Positions 36,409 through 45,400 of a stretch of 64,000 nucleotides of DNA are shown in pieces. Source of the stretch: Clostridium thermobutyricum DSM 4928 (lineage in GTDB: Bacteria; Bacillota; Clostridia; Clostridiales; Clostridiaceae). The notes beneath the pieces are model-generated. The model did no database searches, had not been told where the DNA came from, and saw only the letters and a program-made list of their open reading frames with translations. The stretch's first letter is position 1; every line of letters begins with the position of its first letter. The position numbers were made by a program, and so were the translations under genes. Location of the stretch: NCBI RefSeq assembly GCF_002050515.1, contig NZ_LTAY01000081.1:1-64000 (forward strand), given 5' to 3'.

Positions 36409-37284
36409 CTAAAGTTTAATATAATCATATTTCTTATCTTTAACTTTAAAATCCTCTACTGCTTTTCTAGTTGCTCTAAGCTTATCTTCAACTTCCTTTA
36501 AGTTCGTTCTAGCCATACCTAAAAATAGCATATCTATAATTGCTAATTGAGATATTCTAGAGCTCATAGCACCTTCTCTTAAAGATTTCTCTACAAAAGG
36601 AACTCTTAAAACTATATCTGAGAGACCTGCTAAAGTATTATCTATACTAGCTTTAGTTATAGATATAACTTTAACGCCTTCCATTCTTGCATTTTCAACA
36701 CACTTTAAAACTTCCTTTGTTTCTCCTGAATAAGAAATAGCTACAGCTACATCATTCTTTTCCATAAGAGCTGATGATGTTAGTTGAAGGTGAGTATCAT
36801 TATGGGCTATACATCTTTTATTTATTCTGCTTAATTTGTAATAAAAATCCATCCCAACTAAACTAGAAACACCAACGCTATATATATATATATTATTAGC
36901 TTCATTTAATGCTTCTATTGCTTTTTCTAACTCTTCTTCTTTTAAAACTCCTAAGGTTTGATTCATTATAGAATCTATAGAACTTTTAACTCCCCTTATT
37001 ATATTAGTTGTAGATAAATTACTATGAAGATATTCAAAATCCTCACTATCATCATCACTTTGAAGATTTACAGATAGCTGAAGCTTCATTTCATTTAAAG
37101 AATCAAAGCCTATCTTCTTAGAAAATCTAACTACTGTTGGAGCTGAAGTATTAGTAGCATCCCCTATTTCTTTAGCTGACACCCCTATAATGCTTTTCTT
37201 ATTATTTAATAAGTATTCTGCTATAAGCTTTTCACTTTCAGTAAAACTATCAAAATTTTGCTTAATATACTGGAAAACATTCAT
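36409..37284 (-). CDS. murR: RpiR-family regulator of MurNAc use, MurR-like
   Basis: 291 residues. N-terminal HTH_6 domain (about 1-75: FTESEKLIAEYLLNNKK, TNTSAPTVVRFSKKIG) and a SIS sugar-phosphate-binding domain (about 110-250, with YIYSVGVSSLVG and AISYSGETKEVL). The context makes MurNAc-6-phosphate the likely effector. It is last gene of the murQ-murP-mupG-murR operon, 21 bases after mupG. Two TGAAA-N5-TTTCA palindromes upstream of murQ are candidate operators. Confidence 0.85.
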   Translation of the reverse strand: MNVFQYIKQNFDSFTESEKLIAEYLLNNKKSIIGVSAKEIGDATNTSAPTVVRFSKKIGFDSLNEMKLQLSVNLQSDDDSEDFEYLHSNLSTTNIIRGVKSSIDSIMNQTLGVLKEEELEKAIEALNEANNIYIYSVGVSSLVGMDFYYKLSRINKRCIAHNDTHLQLTSSALMEKNDVAVAISYSGETKEVLKCVENARMEGVKVISITKASIDNTLAGLSDIVLRVPFVEKSLREGAMSSRISQLAIIDMLFLGMARTNLKEVEDKLRATRKAVEDFKVKDKKYDYIKL

Positions 37285-37305
37285 ATCCCATCGCCATCCT
37301 TTATC

Positions 37306-38382
37306 TTATTTGGCAATATTAAAGTGAAATTTTTTACCACCATTTATATATTTTAATAAATAAAAATCCTTTTGTAAAATAGAAGCCACAACATTTGTTC
37401 TACTATCAGCAGCATTCTTAACTTTTAGTATTTGAAGTTCCCCCATATATCTTAAATAATCCTTATTATCTATAGTAATATCCCCTATTTTCTTATCTAT
37501 AGTATTGAAGGGTTCGATTGTATCTCCATTTAAAATTAATCTACTTTCACTTGCTCTTATTGCATCTCTAGCTTCATCTGTTCTAGCAGAATATACTTCA
37601 TCTAATAACCTTAAAATAACTTTATCTTCTGTCTTCACTTCTATATCAAGTTCAATAACATTAGGATCTAATGAAGCTAAATCTTCTAATTCTTTTAAGC
37701 TTGGTAGTGAATCCCCTATAAATACTGATTCATTTCCTAATGCAAATAAATGATTAGCAGCCTCTATTACTTCTAAGCCTCTATGATCTTCAAGAGTTGG
37801 AAGACCATCATTAAGAGGACTTCTTTTTCTATTATTAGATTGTACAAAAGCACAAGTTTTAATACCTCTACTTTTTAATGAAGTATTTTTCTCAATCATG
37901 CACTCTTCAGAAATAGCTGTGCCAATTCTAGGATAAAAATTATGAAGAGCATCCATATTTTCATAATTAGGTGAAAAACTATCTAATATTTCAAAAAACT
38001 CTTCTGTAATAGTAGAAGCATTTAATTGAATTTTAATTCCATAAGTATTCTTACTCATAATAGAAATTTCTTCTTCAGTATAACCAAAGTCAATTCTAAT
38101 AGTCTTAACTCCCATATTATGAAGACCTTCTAAATCCATATTCTCTAAATCTAAAAACCTAAAAGTATTTGGAGAAATATCACTTATAATATCCATATCA
38201 TACTTCTTAGCTAAATCAAAAAACTCCCTAACTTCTACCTTAAGGACATCATAATTAGCCTCAGGAATATGTAAAGAAGTAAAAATTCTAGTAAAACCTA
38301 ATCTATGTGCATCCTTTAATAATTGAATATTTTCCTCCTTTGTATTATCTAAACCAAAATAAACCGAAAAACCAAAACTCAT
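37306..38382 (-). CDS. mupG: 6-phospho-N-acetylmuramidase (MupG/DUF871 family)
   Basis: 358 residues. TIM-barrel of the DUF871 family with SVYFGLDNTKEENIQLLKDA and FTRIFTSLHIPE at the N-terminus, then IISDISPNTF, IRIDFGY and IQLNAST. A smaller beta domain forms the C-terminus (about 245-358). S. aureus MupG of this family cleaves MurNAc-6P-GlcNAc, taken up by the PTS, into MurNAc-6P and GlcNAc. The neighbours murP, murQ and murR fit this fully. GGAAGTGATG precedes the ATG. Confidence 0.88.
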   Translation of the reverse strand: MSFGFSVYFGLDNTKEENIQLLKDAHRLGFTRIFTSLHIPEANYDVLKVEVREFFDLAKKYDMDIISDISPNTFRFLDLENMDLEGLHNMGVKTIRIDFGYTEEEISIMSKNTYGIKIQLNASTITEEFFEILDSFSPNYENMDALHNFYPRIGTAISEECMIEKNTSLKSRGIKTCAFVQSNNRKRSPLNDGLPTLEDHRGLEVIEAANHLFALGNESVFIGDSLPSLKELEDLASLDPNVIELDIEVKTEDKVILRLLDEVYSARTDEARDAIRASESRLILNGDTIEPFNTIDKKIGDITIDNKDYLRYMGELQILKVKNAADSRTNVVASILQKDFYLLKYINGGKKFHFNIAK

Positions 38383-38699
38383 AACATCACTTCCTTATTT
38401 AAAAATAGAGTTGTTTCTGCTTCAAACTGCTGAAGGTAAAAATTCAACGAGTTGAATTTCCTCCATCATTCTTTAATTTCTTAATTATAAAGCAAAATGT
38501 AGTTATAGGTATTACCCATTACCTATACCCCATCAACTACATCTTTTTTCAATTAACAATTCATAGTTAACAATTAATAATTATGTATGAAACTCAGGAT
38601 AATCCTGAGTTTCCTAAAACAAATCATCTATTTTCAGAAATTCAGCCTTAGCTGAATTTCATCCTTAATTCTACATTCTACATTATTCATTCTAAATTA
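38383..38699. repeat. Hairpin-rich spacer between murP and mupG
   Basis: 317 bases with three perfect hairpins: 9-bp AAATTCAAC stem at 38440-38459, a 12-bp GAAACTCAGGAT stem at 38589-38613 and a 10-bp GAAATTCAGC stem at 38637-38660. Between them run ACAATT/TTAACAATT and TTCTACATT short repeats. The style resembles dispersed intergenic repeats of clostridia. It splits the mur operon and may lower or stabilise distal mRNA. Confidence 0.5.
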
Positions 38700-40061
38700 T
38701 TATTCCACTGGGTCTTCAAATCCAAGCATTTCAGTAAATAAGTATCCTGCTACGTATGATACTAAAACACCTATTAAGAATACTAATATCTTTCCATCTG
38801 ATATTAATAATGCTAGTGGCAATCCTGATACTCCCATAGCAACTGCTCCAACTTTGAGGAATGCCATAACAGCTCCACCAACTCCAGCTCCTAAACAAGC
38901 TCCAAGAAAAGGTTTACCTAATGGTAATGTTATACCGTATATTAAAGGTTCTCCAATCCCTAAGAATCCTGGTACTAATCCATTCTTAGCTGTTTTCTTT
39001 AATCTTTTATTCTTAGTTCTTCTAAGAACTGCAATAGTTGCTCCAACTTGAGCCATACCCGCTGTTGCAAGTATTGGAAGTAATACTGTAAATCCTACAT
39101 TTGCAATTAAGTCTGCATGTATTGGAGTTAAAGCTTGGTGCATTCCAGTCATAACTAATGGTAAGAATAAAGCACCTGAAACAGCTCCTGAAATTACTGA
39201 AACAATAATATTATCTGATGCTATAGTTTGAGATACAATTATTCCAATTGAGTCAGATATAAATCCACCAACTGGTTGAAGTACGAATAACGCTGCTAAA
39301 ACTGATATAGTTAAAGTTACTAATGGAGTAACGAATAAATCTAATACATCTGGCACAAATTTTCTACATACCTTTTCAATATAAACTGATAAAACTACTA
39401 CTAAAATAACTGAAATAATTCCGCCACGTCCTGGAGTTAATGCTTTACCGAAAATAGTAATGTTAGCTAATCCTGATGATGATAAGATTCCGCCAAGAAC
39501 CCCACCCATCATAGGCATTTCAGAACCAAATTCTTTAGCTGCATTTACACCAACTAAAATTGAAAGAATTGAAAATACACCGTTACCTATAAGACCGATA
39601 ATTTGTGCTGCTGTAGTTGTTTTATACGCATCACCAAATTGAACTCCACAAATATTATTAACCGCCAGTACTAATCCACATGCAACGAATAATGGAATTA
39701 ATGGAATAAATATACTTCCTAATTTCTTTAATATATTTTTAAATTTAGTATCATTTTTAGCTTTTAATTTTTCTTTAGTTGCCTTAACAGCATCTTCACC
39801 TATAAGTACTTTTTTACCTACTAATTTACTAACTTCTGCTGTTACTTTATTTACCTTACCTGGTCCATATATTACTTGAAGTTGTCCTTCTGCATTTACT
39901 ACTCCTAGCACACCTTCAGACTTCTTAATAGCGTCAATATCAACCTTAGAATAATCAAAAAGTTCCATTCTACAACGTGTCATACAGTTAGCAACAGATT
40001 TTATATTATCTTTTCCACCAACTAACTCAACTAAATTTTTAGCAATTTCCAAATTTGTCAT
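38700..40061 (-). CDS. murP: MurNAc-specific PTS transporter, EIIBC
   Basis: 453 residues. EIIB domain (about 1-85) with the phosphorylated Cys26 in ANCMTRCRMELFD, a linker, then a 10-helix glucose-superfamily EIIC domain with GFLGIGEPLIYGITLPLGKP. It imports and phosphorylates MurNAc or MurNAc-GlcNAc. No EIIA domain is present, so it must borrow EIIA-Glc from elsewhere. GGGGGAAT lies before the ATG. It starts 24 bases after murQ. Confidence 0.88.
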   Translation of the reverse strand: MTNLEIAKNLVELVGGKDNIKSVANCMTRCRMELFDYSKVDIDAIKKSEGVLGVVNAEGQLQVIYGPGKVNKVTAEVSKLVGKKVLIGEDAVKATKEKLKAKNDTKFKNILKKLGSIFIPLIPLFVACGLVLAVNNICGVQFGDAYKTTTAAQIIGLIGNGVFSILSILVGVNAAKEFGSEMPMMGGVLGGILSSSGLANITIFGKALTPGRGGIISVILVVVLSVYIEKVCRKFVPDVLDLFVTPLVTLTISVLAALFVLQPVGGFISDSIGIIVSQTIASDNIIVSVISGAVSGALFLPLVMTGMHQALTPIHADLIANVGFTVLLPILATAGMAQVGATIAVLRRTKNKRLKKTAKNGLVPGFLGIGEPLIYGITLPLGKPFLGACLGAGVGGAVMAFLKVGAVAMGVSGLPLALLISDGKILVFLIGVLVSYVAGYLFTEMLGFEDPVE

Positions 40062-40085
40062 ACCCTATTCCCCCATTTAATTTAA

Positions 40086-40991
40086 TTAAATATTTTTAAG
40101 TGCTTCAGCTATATAACCCTTGCTTTCTTCAAGAACCTTTCTAGCTTCTTCTTTTTCTAACTTTGAAAGAATCATAAATATTGAAAGCTTAACATCAGAG
40201 TTTGTTTCTTCTAAGTACTTTCCCGCTTTTTCCCTAGTTACTCCTGTTGCTTCGCAAACTATTTTCTTTGCCCTTTCAACAAGCTTTTCATTTGTTGCTC
40301 TTACATCAACCATTAAGTTTCCATATACCTTACCAAGTTTAATCATAGTTCCTGTTGATAACATATTTAGAACTAATTTTTGTGCAGTACCTGACTTTAA
40401 TCTAGTAGATCCTGTTACAACTTCTGGTCCAACAACTGGTGCTATTGAAATCTTTGCTGCTTTTGAAACTTCTGATCTAGCATTACAAGTTATAGCTATC
40501 GTCATTGCTCCAAATTCATTTGCATATTCTAATCCACCTATTACATAAGGTGTTCTTCCTGAAGCTGCTAGTCCAACGATAATATCATTTGCAGTTATAT
40601 TCTTATTTTTTAAATCTTCAAGAGCTAATTCTTTTGAATCTTCTGCTCCTTCTTTAGCTCTAAAGATTGCCTCATGACCACCAGCAATAACTCCTTGTAC
40701 CAACTCTTCTGAAACTCCATAAGTTGGTGGACATTCCGAAGCATCTAAGATACCTAATCTTCCTGAAGTTCCAGCACCAATATATATTAGTCTTCCCCCC
40801 TTGTTCATTCTTATAGCAATTTCATCTATCGCCTCTGCAATTCTAGGTAATTCTGCTTCTACTGCTTCTGCTACTTTCTTATCTTCATTATTAATCATTT
40901 TTACCATTTCTAATGTAGAAACCTTATCTATATTTAATGTATTTTGATTTCTACTTTCTGTCGTTAATTTCTCTAAATCTATTTTCTTCAT
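40086..40991 (-). CDS. murQ: N-acetylmuramic acid 6-phosphate etherase
   Basis: 301 residues. SIS fold with [23 protein letters not shown] (Ser of the SIS loop; Glu86 is the likely catalytic base), then [14 protein letters not shown] and a C-terminal three-helix domain. It converts MurNAc-6P to GlcNAc-6P and D-lactate. First gene of the operon. GGAGG precedes the ATG, and a promoter with an overlapping palindrome lies 50-75 bases upstream. Confidence 0.93.
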   Translation of the reverse strand: MKKIDLEKLTTESRNQNTLNIDKVSTLEMVKMINNEDKKVAEAVEAELPRIAEAIDEIAIRMNKGGRLIYIGAGTSGRLGILDASECPPTYGVSEELVQGVIAGGHEAIFRAKEGAEDSKELALEDLKNKNITANDIIVGLAASGRTPYVIGGLEYANEFGAMTIAITCNARSEVSKAAKISIAPVVGPEVVTGSTRLKSGTAQKLVLNMLSTGTMIKLGKVYGNLMVDVRATNEKLVERAKKIVCEATGVTREKAGKYLEETNSDVKLSIFMILSKLEKEEARKVLEESKGYIAEALKNI

Positions 40992-41036
40992 ATAATACCT
41001 CCGAATTTAGTAAGTATATAAATCGTTTACTATAAT

Positions 41037-41068
41037 ATTATACTAACATATGTGAAATTTAATTTCAA
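41037..41068 (-). promoter_or_regulatory. murQ promoter with MurR-type palindrome
   Basis: -10 TATAAT (41042-41037) and a weak -35 TTGAAA (41068-41063, 20-base spacer). The 7-1-7 palindrome TGAAATTTAATTTCA (41053-41067) covers the -35. Confidence 0.5.
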
Positions 41069-41202
41069 TATTTTTTCAAAATAAATAGAATAAAATTTCA
41101 TATTTATGATATATAAATGACTTATAATTTCATAATTAAACATAATTATGTATTTTAAAACTATTCATATAGTATTTTTATATATTCTTTAACTTGAGTT
41201 TA

Positions 41203-41217
41203 TGAAACATAATTTCA
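41203..41217 (-). promoter_or_regulatory. Second TGAAA-N5-TTTCA site
   Basis: TGAAACATAATTTCA, exactly 150 bp upstream of the first site; possible distal MurR operator for looping. Confidence 0.4.
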
Positions 41218-41261
41218 AATGGTCAATTGTATTAAAATATGAATTATTAGTGGGATTTCAA

Positions 41262-41488
41262 ATGGGTAAAAAGTAGATAAAGGCTTTCTATTAATCTATT
41301 GGAAATTAAGTTATAGAAGGAAGTTTATAAGGACTTTGTGGTATATTCCTATATTTATTATATCGATTGGAATTATTGTTTTTCTTGGTAATGGAATATT
41401 TGTTATTAGAATAATGCCACTAATATTGATAATTTTATTTATACTTCAAATAATATATAACTATACGAAGTGGGAAAAAGAGGAATAA
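41262..41488 (+). pseudogene. Remnant of a small two-span membrane protein
   Basis: ATG GGT AAA AAG is followed by TAG, but shifting the frame around codon 5 gives DKGFLLIYWKLSYRRKFIRT and two membrane helices to a stop at 41486-41488 (ending YNYTKWEKEE). The LSYRRKFIRT start resembles small clostridial membrane proteins. It appears to be a 70-residue gene broken by a small indel. It lies next to the relic IS end. Confidence 0.5.
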
Positions 41489-41559
41489 CAATAAATGTGT
41501 TATATATTTAGAATGTAGCAGTATTCAAGCAAAATGTTCAATATTTTCAATATACAATT

Positions 41560-41651
41560 TTAATATATTACGAACTAAAGACCAATGCTTTCTAAATCAC
41601 TGGTCTTTTAAATTCAGTATATATTATCAACATTATTTTAAAACAGAGCCT
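41560..41651 (+). mobile_element. Solo IS end (relic, 92 bp)
   Basis: Inverted copy (about 89% identical) of the left 91 bases of the IS at 34578. It holds a GACCAATG / CACTGGTC hairpin followed by TTTT, probably the old transposase terminator. Confidence 0.8.
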
Positions 41652-41659
41652 AATAAAAA
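41652..41659. repeat. Right 8-bp direct repeat
   Basis: TAATAAAA, identical to 34570-34577. Confidence 0.55.
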
Positions 41660-41763
41660 AGTTTTTTCAAGAATTTTTACATATAATATCACCATTTTTT
41701 TATACATATTATTAAAGGTTTAATAACCTTATATCATAAATTACTATCAATTTTTTATAAACC

Positions 41764-42504
41764 TTATTTATAATTTTTATTATGATTTTTATACCATTCT
41801 ACTTCTAATAATGATTTTATAGTTGATGGATATGCAAGAGCTGTATATTCAAGTCTAAGAGAAGTATTGCTACAGCAAGCTATTCCTGCATTTTTCATTC
41901 CTAATGTATCTGCTATAAGCTGTGCTCTATAAAGATGAAAATCATTTGTTACTATAAGAATTTTTTCATTTCCTGCTCCTAATTTATCTAGAATTCTTTT
42001 AGAAAATTCTATATTTTGAGCAGTATTTTTAGATTTATTTTCTTGTATTATTCTATCTTTAGATATTCCATTAGAAATAAGATAATTTTCCATTGCTTCT
42101 GACTCTGGAATTACTTCATTTGCTCCTTTTCCGCCAGATAATATAACTTTTGTCTTTGGATGTTCTTCTAAATAATCAATTCCTAAATCTAATCTTTTTT
42201 GAAGTAAAGGTCCTGGTTTATAACCATTTAATCCTCCACCTAATATAATTTCATAATTATAATTTCCAACGTTATTTAATGTTTTATATGTATCCATCTT
42301 ATAAATATAAAATCCTTCAAATAAAACATATGATATAAGGAATATACATGTAATAAGTCCTAATATATAACCTAAAATTTCGAATTTCTTTTTATTTTCC
42401 TTTTTTCCCTTCTTCACCAAACGAATTGGAATTATTATGAAAAATATTAAGAATACAATAAAAACACCAAAAGCCAAAAAAATGATATAAGAATTTCTTA
42501 CCAT
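41764..42504 (-). CDS. DUF218 (YdcF/ElyC/SanA-like) membrane protein
   Basis: 246 residues. Two N-terminal helices (about 5-27 and 42-66) and a DUF218 domain (about 80-235) with ILGGGL, LLQKRLDLGIDYL, LSGGKGANEVIPESEAM, SKNTAQNIEFS and TNDFHLYRA. These proteins work in envelope metabolism; ElyC affects the lipid carrier of peptidoglycan precursors. GAGGTGAA precedes the ATG. Exact reaction unknown. Confidence 0.8.
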   Translation of the reverse strand: MVRNSYIIFLAFGVFIVFLIFFIIIPIRLVKKGKKENKKKFEILGYILGLITCIFLISYVLFEGFYIYKMDTYKTLNNVGNYNYEIILGGGLNGYKPGPLLQKRLDLGIDYLEEHPKTKVILSGGKGANEVIPESEAMENYLISNGISKDRIIQENKSKNTAQNIEFSKRILDKLGAGNEKILIVTNDFHLYRAQLIADTLGMKNAGIACCSNTSLRLEYTALAYPSTIKSLLEVEWYKNHNKNYK

Positions 42505-42695
42505 TTAATTCACCTCTAATTTTAGATTATCATATTTATAAATTCACTATTTGACAATAAAATTACAATATTATTTCTTAATAAAAATTAAATAGAATTT
42601 TTAAATATTATATATTTATTTTTTTAATTTTATTTTCATAATCTAAAATCATTTCATTTAATTATTTTAGATTTTTATTATAAATTTTAATAAAA
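42505..42695. other. AT-rich intergenic region upstream of the DUF218 gene
   Basis: 190 bases, nearly all A and T; presumably the promoter of the DUF218 gene. No other feature seen. Confidence 0.35.
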
Positions 42696-42724
42696 AAACA
42701 TCTTAAAATTTCTTTTAAGATGTC
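42696..42724 (-). terminator. Terminator after the PEPCK-like gene
   Basis: ACATCTTAAAA / TTTTAAGATGT hairpin and a T-rich run on the minus strand. Confidence 0.85.
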
Positions 42725-42735
42725 TTTCTTTTATA

Positions 42736-44481
42736 TTATAATTTTTTAATTTCTTCAAATAATTCTAATGCTGCTTTTCTTGGGCCTGTTTTTTCTTGTC
42801 CTTTTACGCCTAAACAAGTTTTTATTTGACCAACTTTAACTTTTCCTTTAAACATTGCATTAAAATACTTATCTAATAATATATCTGTTTCTTTCTCTTT
42901 TTGTGCTGGTCCAAATGGATTTGCAAAATAACTTTCAACTAATCCTTTTTCACTTGTAGTTCCTTTAGCCATTCTTGCTCCTGCTCTAAATACTTTTATA
43001 GCTTCTTCTGGAGTATTAAAATAATCAATTGAAGGATCTCCTTCTTCTACTTTTGTATAGTTATTTGCATAGTAGAAAAGATCTACTTCATATCCTTTAA
43101 TAATCTCTTTATATGGTGCAACTGGCATAACAAGTCTTGCATTAACCTTATCTGGATTCATAAATATACTTCTATCCATTTCTTTAAATGCATATCCTTG
43201 GTCTAGGTCATCAAGTCTTACAAATGCTCCTATTTCAGTTCCGTATCCTTTAATTTTTCCATCTTCTAATTTGAAAGTTCCCATATCATCAAAAAGAATT
43301 GTCATATCTGAAATATAGTCTTCACTTAAAGTTCTAAGAGCTTCTAAACTTTCTGATTTACCTGCTCCACTATCTCCCATTATTACAACATTTGCTGTTT
43401 TTCCATTCTTTAATGTTATATTAACCATTGCTCCGTGTATTGGTAAGTTTCCATTTTTAATCATCTTTAAGTTATGAAGAGTTAATGTCATTTTCTTTAA
43501 ATATCCAAAATAATCTACATCTTCTGTGTAATTAACATATCCTAACATGATGTCATTTTTCTCATCATTATAGAATACAGTTTTTGCATCTCCTTCATTG
43601 TCTTTAGCACCATAAATATAAATTAAATCTGGTTTTTTACCTCTACATTCATCTTTTCTAGCCATTTCAAAAAGGTTTGACATAGTTATTCCATGTGCCA
43701 TAAAATCTCTGTGGAAATAAACATAAGCTAAAAGTTCCCCAACTTTTGCAGGATAGCAATACCAGTGGTCTCTATCTAATTTTGTATATTTTAATGGATT
43801 TTCATCTATTTCTGAAAACATTCCTGTTCTTGTATTTCTTTTAGGATATGTTATAAATGGAGTTTCTAAAAGTATACTATCTATAAATGGTATTCTCTCT
43901 AATTTTTCATATCCATTTGGAACTGGCCATAAAATTTCATTTATCATAATACATGAATTTCCACCTGCTGGTATTTGTCTAAATACTTTTGGCTCTTTTC
44001 CTAATATATTTTTTTCTATTTTTCTATAAAACTTTAATATAAGCTTTGATAATCCATCATTTGCTTCAGTAAAACTCATAGCAGCTAAACCTGAAGATTT
44101 TTTCCCACCATGGATTAAAGTATATCTTTCAAGTCTTCTCCAGAATAAATATAATTCTTCAATTAATACTATTGCTTTATCTTTATCTTCTAAAAAATTT
44201 CCATATTTATTATTTAACTCTTTAATATCTTTTAAATCAAGAACAGTTAAATACTTAAATATTTTTAATAAATCTCTTCTAAGTTCTACAGCATCATTTG
44301 TTTCTAAAGCCTCTGTTAAATATCTATAACTTAAAGTATTTTTCTTTTCTATTTTTTTTATAAAAGCATCTACTACTCTTCTAAATCCTTCACTATCCAA
44401 AAGTGATTCAAAATTAGAACAGTATTTAGTTGTAAAATTTATTATTACTTTGTCATTACTCATTGAAAAATCTCGTTGCAT
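42736..44481 (-). CDS. PEP-carboxykinase-like P-loop protein of unknown reaction
   Basis: 581 residues. The C-terminal half carries a P-loop of the PEPCK/HPr-kinase kind (GDSGAGKSESLEAL, near residue 375) and a metal-binding-like FDDMG about 35 residues later. The N-terminal 200 residues are helical and do not look like standard PEPCK. It belongs to a clostridial family often annotated as phosphoenolpyruvate carboxykinase-like. Substrate is unproven; ATP- or GTP-dependent phosphoryl transfer is the safe inference. GGGGGCA precedes the ATG. Monocistronic. Confidence 0.7.
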   Translation of the reverse strand: MQRDFSMSNDKVIINFTTKYCSNFESLLDSEGFRRVVDAFIKKIEKKNTLSYRYLTEALETNDAVELRRDLLKIFKYLTVLDLKDIKELNNKYGNFLEDKDKAIVLIEELYLFWRRLERYTLIHGGKKSSGLAAMSFTEANDGLSKLILKFYRKIEKNILGKEPKVFRQIPAGGNSCIMINEILWPVPNGYEKLERIPFIDSILLETPFITYPKRNTRTGMFSEIDENPLKYTKLDRDHWYCYPAKVGELLAYVYFHRDFMAHGITMSNLFEMARKDECRGKKPDLIYIYGAKDNEGDAKTVFYNDEKNDIMLGYVNYTEDVDYFGYLKKMTLTLHNLKMIKNGNLPIHGAMVNITLKNGKTANVVIMGDSGAGKSESLEALRTLSEDYISDMTILFDDMGTFKLEDGKIKGYGTEIGAFVRLDDLDQGYAFKEMDRSIFMNPDKVNARLVMPVAPYKEIIKGYEVDLFYYANNYTKVEEGDPSIDYFNTPEEAIKVFRAGARMAKGTTSEKGLVESYFANPFGPAQKEKETDILLDKYFNAMFKGKVKVGQIKTCLGVKGQEKTGPRKAALELFEEIKKL

Positions 44482-44723
44482 TCGTATGCCCCCTTTTTGA
44501 AATTTTAATCTATTTAAAATTGCATTTTTCTTTTATTTTCTTCGATTTATTGTAATTATATCATAAGTTATGAAAGTTTGTGAATATATTTTTTGCATTT
44601 TTCTAACATTAAAGCTTTACACTACAACATTTGACATTTTAACCTAAACTAATTTTTTTTATGTACTCTTTTTTAATTAATATTTTCAAAATTTCATATT
44701 TTTATTTTTCTTTACATAAACAA
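44482..44723. other. AT-rich intergenic region before the PEPCK-like gene
   Basis: About 240 bases upstream of the PEPCK-like gene and past the pplA-like terminator. No ORF or structured element seen. Confidence 0.35.
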
Positions 44724-44755
44724 AAAAGCAGATTTGTATATACAAATCTGCTTTA
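44724..44755 (-). terminator. Terminator after the FMN-binding lipoprotein
   Basis: AAAGCAGATTTGTA / TACAAATCTGCTTT hairpin, then a T run on the minus strand. Confidence 0.9.
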
Positions 44756-44765
44756 ACAATCTATA

Positions 44766-45236
44766 TTATTTTTTTATTTCTATAGTTTCTTTATCTGTTT
44801 TACCAGCTTCAGCATTTTCTATAGCTTTTTGGAATAATTGCTTAGCTTGAGCTGTTGAACCAGTTGCTCCAGTTACTCCATCAATTTCATGATTTTGAGC
44901 TGCTACCACTTGCTTTTCAAATTCAACTTCAAAAGTTTCTGGACTAGTTTTAGCTACTTCTTTCATTTGAGCATTATATTCTTTATTTTCTCTCTTATTA
45001 CCTTCTTTAGTAAATTCATTATATTTAGCTTCAGTTATTTTCCCATCTTTAACTGTTATTGAAACTTTTGCTCCACCATCTTTATCGTCTTTAGTGTCTA
45101 CTTCATAAGTTCCATCTTTCATAGTTTGCTTTGTAGCTTCTTGTGGTTTTTCTTCTGGCTTATCTGAACCTCCACAAGCTACTAGTGACATAGCCATCAT
45201 TGCTGAGCATAATACTAATACTAATTTCTTTTTCAT
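44766..45236 (-). CDS. Surface FMN-binding lipoprotein, PplA-like
   Basis: 156 residues. Lipoprotein signal with lipobox LVAC (Cys21), a short acidic linker and one FMN-binding domain (about 40-145). The flavinylation motif is DGVTGAT (119-125), with Thr125 the expected site of covalent FMN. Listeria PplA has two such domains; this one has one. It would carry electrons from membrane quinol to outside acceptors. Divergent from eetA/eetB across a 164-base promoter region; ApbE at 57.3 kb is the likely flavin transferase. Confidence 0.85.
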   Translation of the reverse strand: MKKKLVLVLCSAMMAMSLVACGGSDKPEEKPQEATKQTMKDGTYEVDTKDDKDGGAKVSITVKDGKITEAKYNEFTKEGNKRENKEYNAQMKEVAKTSPETFEVEFEKQVVAAQNHEIDGVTGATGSTAQAKQLFQKAIENAEAGKTDKETIEIKK

Positions 45237-45400
45237 TTTTTCTCCCCCTATGTATACTATACTTACACTAAGGATTATACCTCAATTCTAATCTATTATA
45301 TTAATATATATTTTCTATGCTATATAGCTTTTTTCTATTACCACATATCATTATTTATATTATAAAATTTAATTATATTAATATTATTAGGAGAAAGTCA
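45237..45400. promoter_or_regulatory. Divergent promoter region of pplA-like and eetAB-like genes
   Basis: Minus-strand TTGAGG and TATAGT are 18 bases apart and could drive the lipoprotein gene. Plus-strand TATATT/TATAAA boxes are many and none is decisive. No Fur-like box is seen here. Confidence 0.35.

Larger units (their letters stand above)
34578..41651. mobile_element. Putative IS-bounded composite unit carrying the MurNAc operon
   Basis: Positions 34578-34668 and the reverse complement of 41651-41561 align without gaps over 91 bases with 10 mismatches. The outer tips read GCTCTGTTTTAAAATA. Both are followed outside by TAATAAAA. Inside lie a decayed IS1595-like copy, murR, mupG, murP, murQ and a broken membrane-protein gene. 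The right IS copy would be reduced to its outer 91 bases. Alternatively a single IS plus an unrelated relic end could look like this; the AT-rich repeat is only moderate evidence. Confidence 0.5.
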
